Of a stretch of 64,000 nucleotides of DNA, positions 41,752 through 50,794 are shown piece after piece. A program made the position numbers and the translations under genes. The number at the start of each line of letters is the position of its first letter. Position 1 is the first letter of the stretch. The notes under the pieces were generated by a model that did not search any database, was not told the origin of the DNA, and was given only the letters and a program-made list of their open reading frames with translations. Origin of the DNA: Streptomyces erythrochromogenes (GTDB taxonomy: Bacteria > Actinomycetota > Actinomycetes > Streptomycetales > Streptomycetaceae); contig NZ_CP108036.1 of assembly GCF_036170895.1 (NCBI RefSeq), positions 7,289,501-7,353,500 on the forward strand, read 5' to 3'.

Positions 41752-42666
41752 GTGATCGACCCCCGCCGGCTGCGCATCCTGCGGGCCGTGGCGGACCACC
41801 GTACGGTGACCGCCGCGGCCGCAGCCCTGTACCTCACCCCCTCGGCCGTCTCCCAGCAGCTCGCGGCGCTGGAACAGGAGACGGGCCACGCGCTGCTCAC
41901 CCGCAGCGGCCGGGGCGTACGTCTGACCGCGGCGGGGGAGATCCTGCTCGGCCACGCCCACGAGGTGCTGGCCCAGCTGGAGCGGGCGGAGGCCGAACTC
42001 GCCGCGTACGCGGGCGGCGCGGCCGGCGAGGTCACGGTGGCCGCCTTCGCCACGGGCATCGCGGAGGTGCTCGCCCCGGCGATCGCCCGGCTCGCGCTGG
42101 AGCGGCCGGGGATCAGGCTGCGGGTGCGCGACGCGGAGGGCGACCAGAGCCTGCCGCTGCTCCTGGACGGCGAGGCGGACCTCGCGCTCGCGGTCGAGTA
42201 CCGGGGCGCGCCGGGCGCCGACGACGGCAGGCTCTCCGTCCTCCCGCTGTACGCGGAGCCCTTCGATGCGGTGCTGCCCTCGGGGCACCCGCTGGCCGAC
42301 CTGCCGGCGGTGTCGCTTGCGGACCTGTCCGATTCGGACTGGGTGGGCCAGTACCCCGGCAACCCGTGCCACGACGTGACCCTGCTCGCCTGCGAACTGG
42401 CCGGCTTCCAGCCGCGGTTCGCGCACTCCTCCGACGACTTCCGCGCCGTGACGGCGCTGGTCGGAGCCGGGGCCGGGGTGGCCCTCGTGCCGCGCTCGGC
42501 GCTGCGGGGCATGGACCTCAAGGAGGTCCAGGTCCGCCCGGTCGCCGGACCGGCCGCCACCCGACGGGTCTTCGCGGCCACCCGCCGCGGGGCCGAGACC
42601 CACCCGCTGATCGCCCCCGTCCTGGCGGCCCTGGTCCGCGAATCGGAGCGCCTGCCGACCCACTGA
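41752..42666 (+). CDS. LysR-family transcriptional regulator
   Basis: A 304-residue protein. The N-terminal winged HTH is DPRRLRILRAVADHRTVTAAAAALYLTPSAVSQQLAALE (anchor LTPSAVSQQLAALEQETG). The effector domain follows (EVTVAAFATGIAEVLAPAIARL, GVALVPRSALRGM). The GTG start has a -10-like GACAAT about ten bases upstream and no Shine-Dalgarno sequence, so it is probably leaderless. It is 30 bases downstream of kbl on the same strand. Whether it controls tdh-kbl is unknown, since LysR regulators more often sit divergently. Confidence 0.9.
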   Translation: MIDPRRLRILRAVADHRTVTAAAAALYLTPSAVSQQLAALEQETGHALLTRSGRGVRLTAAGEILLGHAHEVLAQLERAEAELAAYAGGAAGEVTVAAFATGIAEVLAPAIARLALERPGIRLRVRDAEGDQSLPLLLDGEADLALAVEYRGAPGADDGRLSVLPLYAEPFDAVLPSGHPLADLPAVSLADLSDSDWVGQYPGNPCHDVTLLACELAGFQPRFAHSSDDFRAVTALVGAGAGVALVPRSALRGMDLKEVQVRPVAGPAATRRVFAATRRGAETHPLIAPVLAALVRESERLPTH

Positions 42667-42762
42667 GCGGGCCTGTGCCGGCGGCGGCCGGCGTCGTCGC
42701 CCCGCCGACGGGAGGGCCGGCGTCATCGTGCCGGGTGGTGTCGCCTGCGGCCCGCCCGCCGC

Positions 42763-43542
42763 TCAGACGGTGACCACCTCGACCCCCGCCGCGGTGAAGG
42801 ACCGGGCCACCGCCGGGGCGAGGCCCGTGTCCGTCACCAGGACGTCCACGGCAGAGGTCGCGCAGATGCGGGCGAAGGCGCGGACGCCCAGCTTGCTGGA
42901 GTCCGCCGCCACCACCACCCGGCGGGCGCGTTCGCACAGGAGGCGGTTGACCGAGGCCTCGTCCTCGTGCCGGGTCGCCGCACCGTCCTGCGGGTCGAAA
43001 CCGTCCACGCCGAGCACCGCCGTGTCCACCGCGAGCTGCCCGAGGACCTGCTCGGCGAGCGGGCCCGTCAGTTCGTACGACTGGGGGCGCGCCACGCCGC
43101 CCGTCAGCACGATCTTGAACTGCGGCCGGATCACCAGTTCGCCCGCGATGTTGAGGGCGTTGGTGACCACGGTGAGCGCGGGCGAGCCCTGGGCCAGGTC
43201 CGGGCGCCCGGCCAGGGCCCGCGCCACCTCCGTGGTCGTGGTGCCGCCCGTCAGGCCGATCACCTCGCCCGGGGCGACCAGCGCCGCGACGGCCTCGCTG
43301 ATGCGGCTCTTCTCGGCGGCGCGCCGCGATGTCCGGTACCGCAGCGGGAGTTCGTAACTGACGCCGTGCAGCACCGCCCCGCCGCGCGTGCGCACCAGCA
43401 GCTGCTGCTCGGCGAGCTGGTCGAGGTCGCGGCGGATGGTCGCGGCGGACACCCCGAGGGTCTCGGCGGCCGGTTCCACCTCCAGTTCGCCCCGTTCCAC
43501 CAGCAGGTCCAGCAGTGTCTGCCAGCGCTCCTTGCGGGTCAT
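42763..43542 (-). CDS. DeoR/GlpR-family sugar-phosphate regulator
   Basis: A 259-residue repressor. The DeoR HTH reads RKERWQTLLDLLVERGELEVE, then LGVSAATIRRDLDQLAEQQLLVRTRGGAV. The sugar-phosphate isomerase-like effector domain carries GLTGGTTTTEVARAL, LVIRPQFKIVLTGGVARPQS and AVLGVDGFDPQDGA. It is divergent from the SIS-aldolase genes and probably controls them through the direct repeats in the shared intergenic region. Confidence 0.9.
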   Translation of the reverse strand: MTRKERWQTLLDLLVERGELEVEPAAETLGVSAATIRRDLDQLAEQQLLVRTRGGAVLHGVSYELPLRYRTSRRAAEKSRISEAVAALVAPGEVIGLTGGTTTTEVARALAGRPDLAQGSPALTVVTNALNIAGELVIRPQFKIVLTGGVARPQSYELTGPLAEQVLGQLAVDTAVLGVDGFDPQDGAATRHEDEASVNRLLCERARRVVVAADSSKLGVRAFARICATSAVDVLVTDTGLAPAVARSFTAAGVEVVTV

Positions 43543-43630
43543 CGGCCGCCCCCTCCCGTGCTCGTTCCGCGCCCGTCCCGTGGCCTGTCGTCGGGCTACC
43601 CGGCGACACTAACCCAGCAGAACACCCCGT

Positions 43631-43650
43631 GGTTGCTTGAAGTTGCGTGA
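43631..43650. promoter_or_regulatory. 10-base direct repeat, candidate DeoR-type operator
   Basis: GGTTGCTTGA and AGTTGCGTGA are adjacent direct repeats with an exact 10-base period, followed by AAGTGC as a possible third half. Direct repeats at helical periodicity are typical of DeoR-family sites. They are 62 bases before the SIS gene and about 90 bases from the DeoR start. Confidence 0.5.
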
Positions 43651-43711
43651 AAGTGCCCGCTACCTTGCAGGAAAACGCATTCAGACCCGTCTGTCGCACG
43701 AGGGAGCCTGT

Positions 43712-44614
43712 ATGAGTCACGTCGCGTACGAGTTGGGCACGCAGCCCGCATGCTGGGAGCGGGCCGCCGAACTGGCCCCGGCCCGGCGGGCGGTGCTGCC
43801 GCAGCCGGGGGAGCGTACCGCGATCGTCGGGTGCGGCACCTCGTACTACATGGCCCAGGCGGCCGCCGTGTTGCGCGAGGAGGCGGGGCAGGGGGAGACC
43901 GACGCCTTCCCCGCCTCGGAGTTCCCGCGCCACCGCCGCTACGACCGGGTCGTCGCGCTCACCCGCTCCGGGACCACCACCGAGGTGCTGGACCTGCTGG
44001 CCGCACTGCGCGACGCGGGCGTGCCCACGACCGCCGTCATCGGGGATCCGGCGACTCCGGTGATGGCGGTGGCGGACGAGCTCGTCGTCCTCGACTTCGC
44101 CGACGAACAGTCCGTCGTGCAGACCCGCTTCGCGACCACCGCCCTGACCCTGCTGCGGGCGCACGTCGGGCTGCACGGCCCCGCGGCCGTCGCCGACGCC
44201 CGCACCGCCCTCGACGAGCCGCTCCCTGCGGAGCTCGACGACCAGGGGCAGTTCACCTTCCTCGGCCGCGGCTGGAGCGTCGGGCTCGCCCACGAGGCGG
44301 CCCTGAAGATGCGCGAGGCCTCGCTCTCCTGGGCCGAGTCCTATCCGGCGATGGAGTACCGGCACGGGCCGGTCAGCATCTCCGGGCCCGGCACCGTCAC
44401 CTGGTCGCTCGACGAGGCCCCCGACGGGCTCGCCGAACAGGTCCGCCGGACCGGCGGCCAATGGGTGGCAGGGCGGCTCGACCCGCTCGCCGAACTCGTC
44501 CGCGTGCACCGCCTCGCCCTCGCCGTCGCCGCCCGGCGCGGGCTGGACCCCGACGCGCCGCGCAACCTGACCCGCTCGGTGATCCTCACCACCGGCGAGG
44601 AGGCGGTCCGATGA
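43712..44614 (+). CDS. SIS-domain sugar-phosphate isomerase/deaminase-like protein
   Basis: A 300-residue protein with two SIS folds, like the isomerase half of GlmS or AgaS. Features are RTAIVGCGTSYYMAQAAAVL, VVALTRSGTTTEVLDLL (phosphosugar Ser/Thr loop), FLGRGWSVGLAHEAALKMREA and AESYPAMEYRHGP. It probably aldo-keto isomerises or deaminates an amino-sugar phosphate such as galactosamine-6-phosphate. The ATG has GAGGGAG upstream. Its stop overlaps the aldolase start (ATGA), so the two are translationally coupled. Confidence 0.85.
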   Translation: MSHVAYELGTQPACWERAAELAPARRAVLPQPGERTAIVGCGTSYYMAQAAAVLREEAGQGETDAFPASEFPRHRRYDRVVALTRSGTTTEVLDLLAALRDAGVPTTAVIGDPATPVMAVADELVVLDFADEQSVVQTRFATTALTLLRAHVGLHGPAAVADARTALDEPLPAELDDQGQFTFLGRGWSVGLAHEAALKMREASLSWAESYPAMEYRHGPVSISGPGTVTWSLDEAPDGLAEQVRRTGGQWVAGRLDPLAELVRVHRLALAVAARRGLDPDAPRNLTRSVILTTGEEAVR

Positions 44615-45447
44615 CCCTCGTCTGCGCGGGCGCGCTCGTCCGGGAGGCGGCCGGTGCGGGCCGCGCCGTCGCCGCCTTCAACATCATCACGCTGGAGCAC
44701 GCCGAAGCCGTCGTCGCCGGCGCCGAGGCGGCAGGGCTGCCGGTCATCCTGCAACTGAGCGAGAACGCCGTGAAGTTCCGCGACGGACGCCTGCTGCCGA
44801 TCTCCCGGGCCGCCGCAGCCTGCGCGGAGGCCGCCGCGGTCCCGGTCGGCCTGCACCTCGACCACGTCAAGAGCCCCGAGCTGCTGCGGCAGGCGTGCGA
44901 CGCGGGATACAGCTCGGTGATGTACGACGCCGCGCAGCTCCCGTACGCCGAGAACCTGGAGGCCACCCGCTCGGCCGCCGACTGGGCGCACGCCAACGGG
45001 CTGTGGATCGAGGCCGAACTCGGCGAGGTCGGCGGCAAGAACGGCGTCGCACCGCTGGACCCGCACGCGCCCGGCGCCCGTACGGACCCCGACGAGGCGC
45101 GGCGGTTCGTCGCCGACTCCGGGGTCGACGCACTGGCCGTCGCCATCGGCAGCAGCCACGCGATGACCAGCCGGACCGCGGCCCTCGACCACGCCCTGTT
45201 GGCCAGGCTGGCCAAGACCGTGGAGGTACCGCTCGTCCTGCACGGCTCGTCCGGACTGCCGGACTCCGAGCTCGCGGCGGCCGTCGCCGGAGGGATCCGC
45301 AAGGTCAACATCGGTACCGCGCTGAATCTGGCCATGACGGAGGCCATCCGCACCCACCTGACCCCGGCTGACCCCCGGCCGTACCTGACGGCGGCCCGTG
45401 CGGCGATGACGGCGACGGCCGCGGCTATGATCGGCGCCCTGAACTGA
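44611..45447 (+). CDS. Class II (zinc) ketose-bisphosphate aldolase, GatY/FbaA family
   Basis: A 278-residue TIM-barrel protein. AVAAFNIITLEHAEAVVAGA is the start signature, PVGLHLDHVKSPELLRQAC holds the zinc-binding His and catalytic Asp, and GLWIEAELGEVGGKNGV, LVLHGSSGLPDSEL and GIRKVNIGTALNLA are ligand and phosphate-binding segments. It probably cleaves fructose- or tagatose-1,6-bisphosphate. With the SIS protein and the DeoR regulator it forms an amino-sugar or hexitol catabolic module. The sugar-phosphate kinase such a route needs is not in the window. Confidence 0.9.
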   Translation: MTLVCAGALVREAAGAGRAVAAFNIITLEHAEAVVAGAEAAGLPVILQLSENAVKFRDGRLLPISRAAAACAEAAAVPVGLHLDHVKSPELLRQACDAGYSSVMYDAAQLPYAENLEATRSAADWAHANGLWIEAELGEVGGKNGVAPLDPHAPGARTDPDEARRFVADSGVDALAVAIGSSHAMTSRTAALDHALLARLAKTVEVPLVLHGSSGLPDSELAAAVAGGIRKVNIGTALNLAMTEAIRTHLTPADPRPYLTAARAAMTATAAAMIGALN

Positions 45448-45466
45448 AGGACATCGGGGGACGGCC

Positions 45467-46003
45467 GTGGACGCACAGCGGGGACGCACCGACCGCAGGC
45501 GCTTCCTGCTGATCGCCGCGATCCCGCTGCTGACCGCGGGCGCGGGTACGGCCTACGCCGTGTGGCCCGGGCCGGCCCGGCCCGGGCCACGGGTGCGCAC
45601 CGACCTGGAACCCCTGAACGCGCGCTTCGGCCCGTACGTGGGGACGCTGGGCGAGGCGCACTGGCTCGGCTACGACATCGACGAGAAGCCCGGTTCCGCC
45701 GAGAGCCGGACCGTCCCGAGCCCCGACTCGCGGATCCGCCTGGTCGGCGTCGCCCGCCTGACGGCCGGCGGGGCGGCGGCGGTCACGGGCAAGGCGGAGT
45801 ACGCCTTCGCGCCCGCGGCCGCGCCGTCCGCGCTGCCCGCCGAGCTGGTCCCGTACGCGCCGGCCGGTGCGACCTGGCAGCACAGCCGCCGGTTCGACGC
45901 GTACGCCAACCACGAGGGGGCGGAGGGGCGTCCGTCGGGGGAGTACCTCTTCGACACGGCCCGGGACCTCGTCCGCTTCGACCTCCTGTACCTCTACACC
46001 TGA
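45467..46003 (+). CDS. Exported protein with twin-arginine-type signal
   Basis: A 178-residue protein with a GTG start. The N-terminus GRTDRRRFLLIAAIPLLTAGAGTAYA has a Tat-like RRRFLL motif and a hydrophobic core. The mature domain has alternating strands (GPYVGTLGEAHWLGYDIDEKPG, IRLVGVARLTAGG, PSGEYLFDTARDLVRFDLLYLY). No known family is recognised. It lies 19 bases after the aldolase gene and may be co-transcribed, although a role in sugar metabolism is not evident. Confidence 0.65.
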   Translation: MDAQRGRTDRRRFLLIAAIPLLTAGAGTAYAVWPGPARPGPRVRTDLEPLNARFGPYVGTLGEAHWLGYDIDEKPGSAESRTVPSPDSRIRLVGVARLTAGGAAAVTGKAEYAFAPAAAPSALPAELVPYAPAGATWQHSRRFDAYANHEGAEGRPSGEYLFDTARDLVRFDLLYLYT

Positions 46004-46042
46004 GCCCCTGAACCCCTGAACCCTGACGGGCGGTTGCCGGGG

Positions 46043-46597
46043 TCAGATGCCCACGGCCCCGTCGATCCGCTCCCGGAGCAGGTCGGCGTGGCCGTTGTGC
46101 CGGGCGTACTCCTCGACCATGTGGATCAGGACCCAGCGCAGGGACACCCGGCCCCGCCACGCGTCGTCGGCCTCGACGTCGAGGTCGGGCGCCTCGGCGA
46201 CGAAGCGTTCGGCGAAGGCCACTTCGTGGCGCCAGGCTTCCCAGGCCTCCTCGACGGCGGCGGGATCGTCGGGCAGTGCCCCGTCGAAGTCGCCGTCGGG
46301 ATCGTCCTGCGAGGAGAAGCGGGGCGGGGCGTCCTGACCGGCCAGGACCTTCCGGAACCAGCGGCGCTCCACATCCGCCATGTGCCGGACCAGCCCGAGC
46401 AGGGACAGCGTGGACGGCTCCACCGACCGCCGCGCCAACTCGGCCTCCAGTCCGGCGCACTTCAGCTCCAGTGTCGCCCGGTGGTCCGCCAGGAAGGCGG
46501 CCAGCATGGGCCGTTCCCCTCCGGTCGCGGGGCCGCCGAAGCGGTGCTCGCGCTCGGGGTCGACGAAGAATTCCGCTCTGCTCCGTGGGGTCGTCAT
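46043..46597 (-). CDS. DinB-family (DUF664) protein
   Basis: A 184-residue four-helix-bundle protein from the ATG at 46595-46597 (TTPRSRAEFFVDPE). Metal-ligand candidates are in LGLVRHMADVERRWF and LRWVLIHMVEEYARHNGHADLLRE, the His/His/His pattern of DinB/DUF664. Members are mostly of unknown role; some are thiol- or bacillithiol-dependent transferases. It converges on the exported-protein gene. Confidence 0.85.
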   Translation of the reverse strand: MTTPRSRAEFFVDPEREHRFGGPATGGERPMLAAFLADHRATLELKCAGLEAELARRSVEPSTLSLLGLVRHMADVERRWFRKVLAGQDAPPRFSSQDDPDGDFDGALPDDPAAVEEAWEAWRHEVAFAERFVAEAPDLDVEADDAWRGRVSLRWVLIHMVEEYARHNGHADLLRERIDGAVGI

Positions 46598-46748
46598 GGC
46601 CGAGAGTATGGACGGCGGCGCCGAACGGCCGCCACGCGGGTCCTTCCGAATTCTTGCAACAGGTTCTAATCTGACCGCCGCCATCACGCCATCACGCCAA
46701 CACGCCACCACGGCGAAGCGGCTGGACCGCGAGACTCCCGGAGGGGCC

Positions 46749-47939
46749 GTGCACCTCGAATACACGCCTGAGCAGCAGCAGTTGCGCACCGAGCTGCGCG
46801 CCTACTTCGCCGAGCTGGTCCCGGAGGACGTCTACGCCCGCTACGAGGACCCGGCAGCCCAGAAGCGGTTCTACCGCGAGACCATCCGCCGGCTCGGCGC
46901 CGACGGCTGGCTCGGCGTCGGCTGGCCGAAGGAGTACGGCGGCCGCGGGATGACACCGATGGACCAGTTCATCTTCTTCGACGAGGCCGCGCAGGCCGTC
47001 GTACCGCTTCCCCTGATGGCGCTCAACACGGTCGGCCCGACCATCATGCAGTTCGGCACCGACGAGCAGAAGGCCTACTTCCTGCCCAGGATCCTCGCCG
47101 GGGAGATCGACTTCGCCATCGGCTACAGCGAGCCCGACGCCGGCACCGACCTCGCCGCGCTCAAGTGCAAGGCCGTCCGCGAGGGCGACGAGGAGACCGG
47201 CACCTACGTCGTCAACGGCCAGAAGATCTGGACCACCAACGGCGACACCGCCGACTGGGTCTGGCTCGCCGTGCGTACCGACCCGGACGCCCCCGCGCAC
47301 AAGGGCATCACCATGCTCCTCGTCCCGACCTCGGACCCCGGCTACTCCTGCACCCTGATCAACACCCTGGCCTCCCACGACACCACGGCCAGCTACTACG
47401 AGGACATCCGCGTCCCCGCCACCCGCCGCGTCGGCCAGGAGAACAAGGGCTGGCGCCTGATCACCAACCAGCTCAACCACGAGCGCGTCACCCTGGCCGC
47501 ACACGGCACGATGGCCATCAGGGCCCTCCACGACGTCCAGCGCTGGGCCGCGTCGACGAAGCTCGCCGACGGCCGCCGGGTCATCGACCTGTCCTGGGTC
47601 CGCGGACGGCTCGCCCGCACCCACGCCCGCCTCGACGCGATGAAGCTGCTCAACTGGCAGATGGTGAACGCGGTCGAGTCCGGCACCCTCACCCCCCAGG
47701 ACGCCTCCGCGGTCAAGGTGTACGGCTCCGAGGCGCGCCGCGACGCGTACGCCTGGCTGATGGAGATCGTCGGCGCGGCCGGCCCCCTCAAGGACGGCTC
47801 GGCCGGCTCGGTCCTCCACGGCGAGCTCGAACGCGGCTACCGCAGCGCGGTCATCTTCACCTTCGGCGGCGGCAACAACGAGATCCAGCGCGAGATCATC
47901 TCCTGGATCGGCCTGGGCATGCCGCGCGTCCGCCGCTGA
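46749..47939 (+). CDS. Acyl-CoA dehydrogenase
   Basis: A 396-residue flavoprotein of normal ACAD length with a GTG start behind GGAGGGG. Signatures include GADGWLGVGWPKEYGGRGMT, FAIGYSEPDAGTDLAALK, NGQKIWTTNGDTADWVWLAV and GWRLITNQLNHERVTLAAHG. The C-terminus has FGGGNNEIQREIISWIGLGMP. The NNEIQREIIS ending is like the FadE forms acting on sterol side-chain or branched substrates, where the base position varies. The substrate is unknown. No beta-oxidation partner is adjacent. Confidence 0.9.
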   Translation: MHLEYTPEQQQLRTELRAYFAELVPEDVYARYEDPAAQKRFYRETIRRLGADGWLGVGWPKEYGGRGMTPMDQFIFFDEAAQAVVPLPLMALNTVGPTIMQFGTDEQKAYFLPRILAGEIDFAIGYSEPDAGTDLAALKCKAVREGDEETGTYVVNGQKIWTTNGDTADWVWLAVRTDPDAPAHKGITMLLVPTSDPGYSCTLINTLASHDTTASYYEDIRVPATRRVGQENKGWRLITNQLNHERVTLAAHGTMAIRALHDVQRWAASTKLADGRRVIDLSWVRGRLARTHARLDAMKLLNWQMVNAVESGTLTPQDASAVKVYGSEARRDAYAWLMEIVGAAGPLKDGSAGSVLHGELERGYRSAVIFTFGGGNNEIQREIISWIGLGMPRVRR

Positions 47940-48187
47940 GGTCGCGTGCCTCACAACGACAGTTGGCACATGACAGCCGTCACCGGACCCGGTTCAGCAG
48001 CCTGAACCCACGACGCTTCGGCGGTCCGTGTGTCGGCGCGTTGCAGCGTGCGTACCGCGCCTGGGCGCGCGTCGAAACGGTCGCCGGCCGGGGGAGAGTG
48101 AGTGCCGCTGCTGTCTGACGTCGGGCAGGTCCTCGCCGGATCTGGGAGCAGTAGCGTCGGATCCCGGCACGGCTCCGCGGTCGGACT
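47940..48187. other. Intergenic region at the edge of the stress/dormancy cluster
   Basis: No gene is seen. A 7-base-pair hairpin GGTTCAG-4-CTGAACC lies at 47991-48008, about 50 bases after the acyl-CoA dehydrogenase stop, and could terminate it weakly. The rest is GC-rich with no repeat or RNA gene that I recognise. Confidence 0.4.
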
Positions 48188-48841
48188 TCAGGCCTCGGCC
48201 GGTGCATCCAGTCGGCAGTTGACGTCGACGATGCCCTCGACGGAGTGGGTGAGGCGTTCGGCCAGGGGGATCAGGGCGCCGTCGCGGACCTCGCCGGTCA
48301 GGGTGGCGATCCCTTGGGCCACGGTGACCTTGACCGCCTCGTGGGAGAGGGGGAAGAGGCGGTCGACGACGGTGCGGCGGATCTCGGTGGCGAGTTCCTC
48401 GTCGGTGCGGAGGAAGACCTTGAGGAGGTCGGCGCGGCTGACGATGCCCTTGAGGGTGCCGTCGGCGTCGACGACCGGGAGGCGCTTGATGTGCCGGTCG
48501 GCCATGAGGCGGGCGGCTTGAGGCAGGGTGGCGTCGGGGCGGATCGTGACCGCCGGGGTGGTCATCATGCTCTCGGCGCGGGTGGAGCCCGCCTTGGCGG
48601 TGTCGCCGAGGCGGCGCATCTGCTCGATCAGGCCCGGGCGGTGCTCGTGGAACTCCTCCTTGGGTAGGAGATCGGCCTCGGAGACCACGCCGACGACGCG
48701 GCCTTCGCCCTCGATGACGGGTAGGGCGGTCACCTTCCACCGTTCCATCGCGGTCGCGATGTCCTTGAAGCCGGTCGAGGGGGTGACGGCGATGACCTTG
48801 GTGGTCATGACGTCGGCGACGGTGTACGGGGTGGAAGTCAT
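48188..48841 (-). CDS. CBS-pair plus BON domain protein
   Basis: A 217-residue protein. CBS1 has VADVMTTKVIAVTPSTGFKDIATAMERWKV with LPVIEGEGRVVGVVSEADLL. CBS2 has MMTTPAVTIRPDATLPQAARLMADRHIKRLPVVD and GIVSRADLLKVFL. A C-terminal BON domain follows (DRLFPLSHEAVKVTVAQGIATLTGEV). CBS pairs sense adenine nucleotides. The closest functional analogues I know are hypoxic-response proteins such as mycobacterial HRP1 (CBS only) and the streptomycete CBS-BON stress proteins. The ATG is at 48839-48841. It lies downstream of a decayed Crp-type gene. Confidence 0.9.
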   Translation of the reverse strand: MTSTPYTVADVMTTKVIAVTPSTGFKDIATAMERWKVTALPVIEGEGRVVGVVSEADLLPKEEFHEHRPGLIEQMRRLGDTAKAGSTRAESMMTTPAVTIRPDATLPQAARLMADRHIKRLPVVDADGTLKGIVSRADLLKVFLRTDEELATEIRRTVVDRLFPLSHEAVKVTVAQGIATLTGEVRDGALIPLAERLTHSVEGIVDVNCRLDAPAEA

Positions 48842-48851
48842 GGCGGGGTCC

Positions 48852-49210
48852 TCAGCGTGCGTAGGCGAGCGGGGTGCCGCTGCCGTGAGGGGGGAACAGG
48901 TCGAGGAGCCGGGTGCGGGCGGGGTCGAGCCGGTCGGCGATGACCGCGCCCACGGCGACGGCGACGGCGACGGAGCGACCGACGGCCGAGTCCTCGTTGC
49001 ACAGCCGGCGTACGGCCGCTGCGTCGAATTCCAGGGCGCGCACCTCGCGGGTGGCGGTGGCGCCGAGGTGCCGGATGTAGGGAGGGACCGGCCCGCCGGC
49101 GTTCGTTGAAGATGCGGGTGCCGGCCGGGAGTCATCTGGTGGGAGTGGGCGAGCAGGGCTTCGCGGGCTTCCGGTGCCATCGCTTCGAGGACGGTGTGCA
49201 TGGTGCTCAT
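48852..49210 (-). pseudogene. Crp/cNMP-binding-domain regulator with internal deletion
   Basis: A good start (GGAGG, then ATG at 49208-49210) reads MSTMHTVLEAMAPEAREALLAHSHQMT. In a shifted frame GTRIFNE follows, the usual cap of a cyclic-nucleotide-binding barrel. The barrel core is missing. The sequence resumes in another frame with VRALEFDAAAVRRLCNEDSAV, then IADRLDPARTRLLDLFPPHGSGTPL, the normal C-terminal end of this single-domain family. So both ends survive and roughly 35-45 internal codons are lost along with the frame. Confidence 0.7.
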
Positions 49211-49288
49211 GGAGTGCCTCCAACCCTTCGCATCCACCCTGCTCGTTGGGCCACCACGTCCGGGAGGGCCGCGCGGTGCACACCGAGG

Positions 49289-49303
49289 GGACCGTCCGGC
49301 CCC
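49289..49303. promoter_or_regulatory. GGnCC-N4-GGCCC box upstream of Crp-pseudogene/CBS genes
   Basis: GGACC-GTCC-GGCCCC, within GGGGACCGTCCGGCCCC at 49287-49303, matches the box at 50793-50809 at 15 of 17 bases. It lies about 80 bases upstream of the minus-strand ATG at 49210. A looser GGACC-N5-GGCC is 22 bases away at 49311 but falls in the end of the metallohydrolase coding region. Confidence 0.5.
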
Positions 49304-49305
49304 GG

Positions 49306-50727
49306 TCAGCGGACCAGGACGGCCTCCCCGGACTTGGGTACGACGGCCGTCCATCCCAGTTCGTGGTCGATGCGGTCCCGCAGGGTCTCGGAGGCGGTCT
49401 CCTCGCCGTGGACGAGATAGGTGGTGTGCGGGGCGGGGGCGGTGCGCAGCCAGTCGATGATCTGGCCTGCGTCGGCGTGCGCGGAGAAGTGCGGTACGTC
49501 GGCGACCTCGGCGCGTACGGGGACGTACTCGCCGAACATCTTGAGCGTGCGGGCGCCGTCCACGAGGTCGCGCGAGCGGGTGCCGGCGGCGGCGAAGCCG
49601 ACGATGACCACGGCGTTGCGGGGGTCGGGCAGGGTCCGGTGGAGGTGGTGCAGGACGCGGCCGCCGGTGGCCATCCCGGCGGAGGAGACGATGATCGCCG
49701 GCCCGGTGGCGTTGTTGATGTCGATCGACTCCTGGACAGTACGGGCGGCCAGGAACGGCTCCGGGTTGATCGCCGCCTCGCCTTGGGCGAGGATCTCGGG
49801 GCGCAGCTCGGGGGAGTGGGCCCGTACGGCGTCGCGGTAGACGTCGAGGGAGGCGAGGGCCATGGGGCTGTCGACGTAGACGGGTACGTGGCGGGGCAGG
49901 GTGCCGTCGCCGCGCAGGGTGGCCAGCTCGTGCAGGACGACCTCGGTGCGGTCGATCGCGAAGGCCGGGATGACCACGGTCCCGCCCCGGGACAGCGTCC
50001 GCGTGATCACCGAGGCGAATTCCCGGCGGGCGCTCTCGTGGTCGTGGCGGCGGTTGCCGTAGGTCGACTCCATCAGGAGGACGTCGGCGCCGGAGAACGG
50101 CTCGGGCGGCAGGAGAAGCGGGTGGCCGGGGCGGCCGAGGTCGCCGCTCACGGCGAGGGTGTGGCCGTCCTCCAGGGTCAGGTGGGCCGACGCGGAGCCG
50201 AGGATGTGCCCACCGTGGTGCAGCATCAGCTTCGTGCCGGCCATGATCTCGATCTCGCTGCCCACCGGTACCGGGTCGAAGAACTTGATCGTCCGGTCGA
50301 CGTCGTCATCGTCGTAGAGCGGCTTGGCGGGGCGGTGCTTGGACCAGCCGTGCTGGTTGGCGTGCTCGGCGGCTTCCATCTGGAGGCGGGCACTGTCGCG
50401 GAGCACGATCTCGGCGAGCCGGGCGGTGTGGGCGCTGGTGAGGATGGGGCCGCGGAAGCCGTGTCGGACCAGGCGCGGCAGGTACCCGCAGTGGTCCAGG
50501 TGGGCGTGGGTCACTACGACGGCGTGGATGTCCGAGGCGTCGCAGGGCAGCTTGGCCCAGTTGCGACGGCGCAGGTCCGCGACACCCTGGAAGAGTCCGC
50601 AGTCGACGAGGATCCGGGCGTGGTCGCTCTCGACCAGGAACTTGCTGCCGGTGACCGTCCGCACTCCGCCGAGGAACCTCAGCAGGGCCGGGCGGGCGGA
50701 AGCAGGAGACGGGGCGGGCCGGGACAT
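49306..50727 (-). CDS. Beta-CASP metallo-beta-lactamase-fold RNA metallohydrolase
   Basis: A 473-residue protein. The MBL motif HAHLDH (74-79, in [18 protein letters not shown]), [19 protein letters not shown] and [13 protein letters not shown] are the zinc ligands. The inserted beta-CASP domain has [12 protein letters not shown] and [18 protein letters not shown]. The C-terminal RMM-box region has [34 protein letters not shown] and [18 protein letters not shown]. Family members (YSH1/RNase J-like) cut or trim RNA. It is divergent from the alcohol dehydrogenase across a region holding paired GGnCC-N4-GGCCC boxes. Confidence 0.9.
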   Translation of the reverse strand: MSRPAPSPASARPALLRFLGGVRTVTGSKFLVESDHARILVDCGLFQGVADLRRRNWAKLPCDASDIHAVVVTHAHLDHCGYLPRLVRHGFRGPILTSAHTARLAEIVLRDSARLQMEAAEHANQHGWSKHRPAKPLYDDDDVDRTIKFFDPVPVGSEIEIMAGTKLMLHHGGHILGSASAHLTLEDGHTLAVSGDLGRPGHPLLLPPEPFSGADVLLMESTYGNRRHDHESARREFASVITRTLSRGGTVVIPAFAIDRTEVVLHELATLRGDGTLPRHVPVYVDSPMALASLDVYRDAVRAHSPELRPEILAQGEAAINPEPFLAARTVQESIDINNATGPAIIVSSAGMATGGRVLHHLHRTLPDPRNAVVIVGFAAAGTRSRDLVDGARTLKMFGEYVPVRAEVADVPHFSAHADAGQIIDWLRTAPAPHTTYLVHGEETASETLRDRIDHELGWTAVVPKSGEAVLVR

Positions 50728-50794
50728 GACAGCAGCCCTCCTTCCGGAACGGGTGCCGGTCTCCACCGTCGCACCGGAGCGCCCTGTCCGCTGG

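Noticed and set aside
40372..42726. 784-codon minus-strand frame opposite kbl and LysR
   Set aside because: Antisense shadow; Gly/Arg/Asp-rich and spans two genuine genes.
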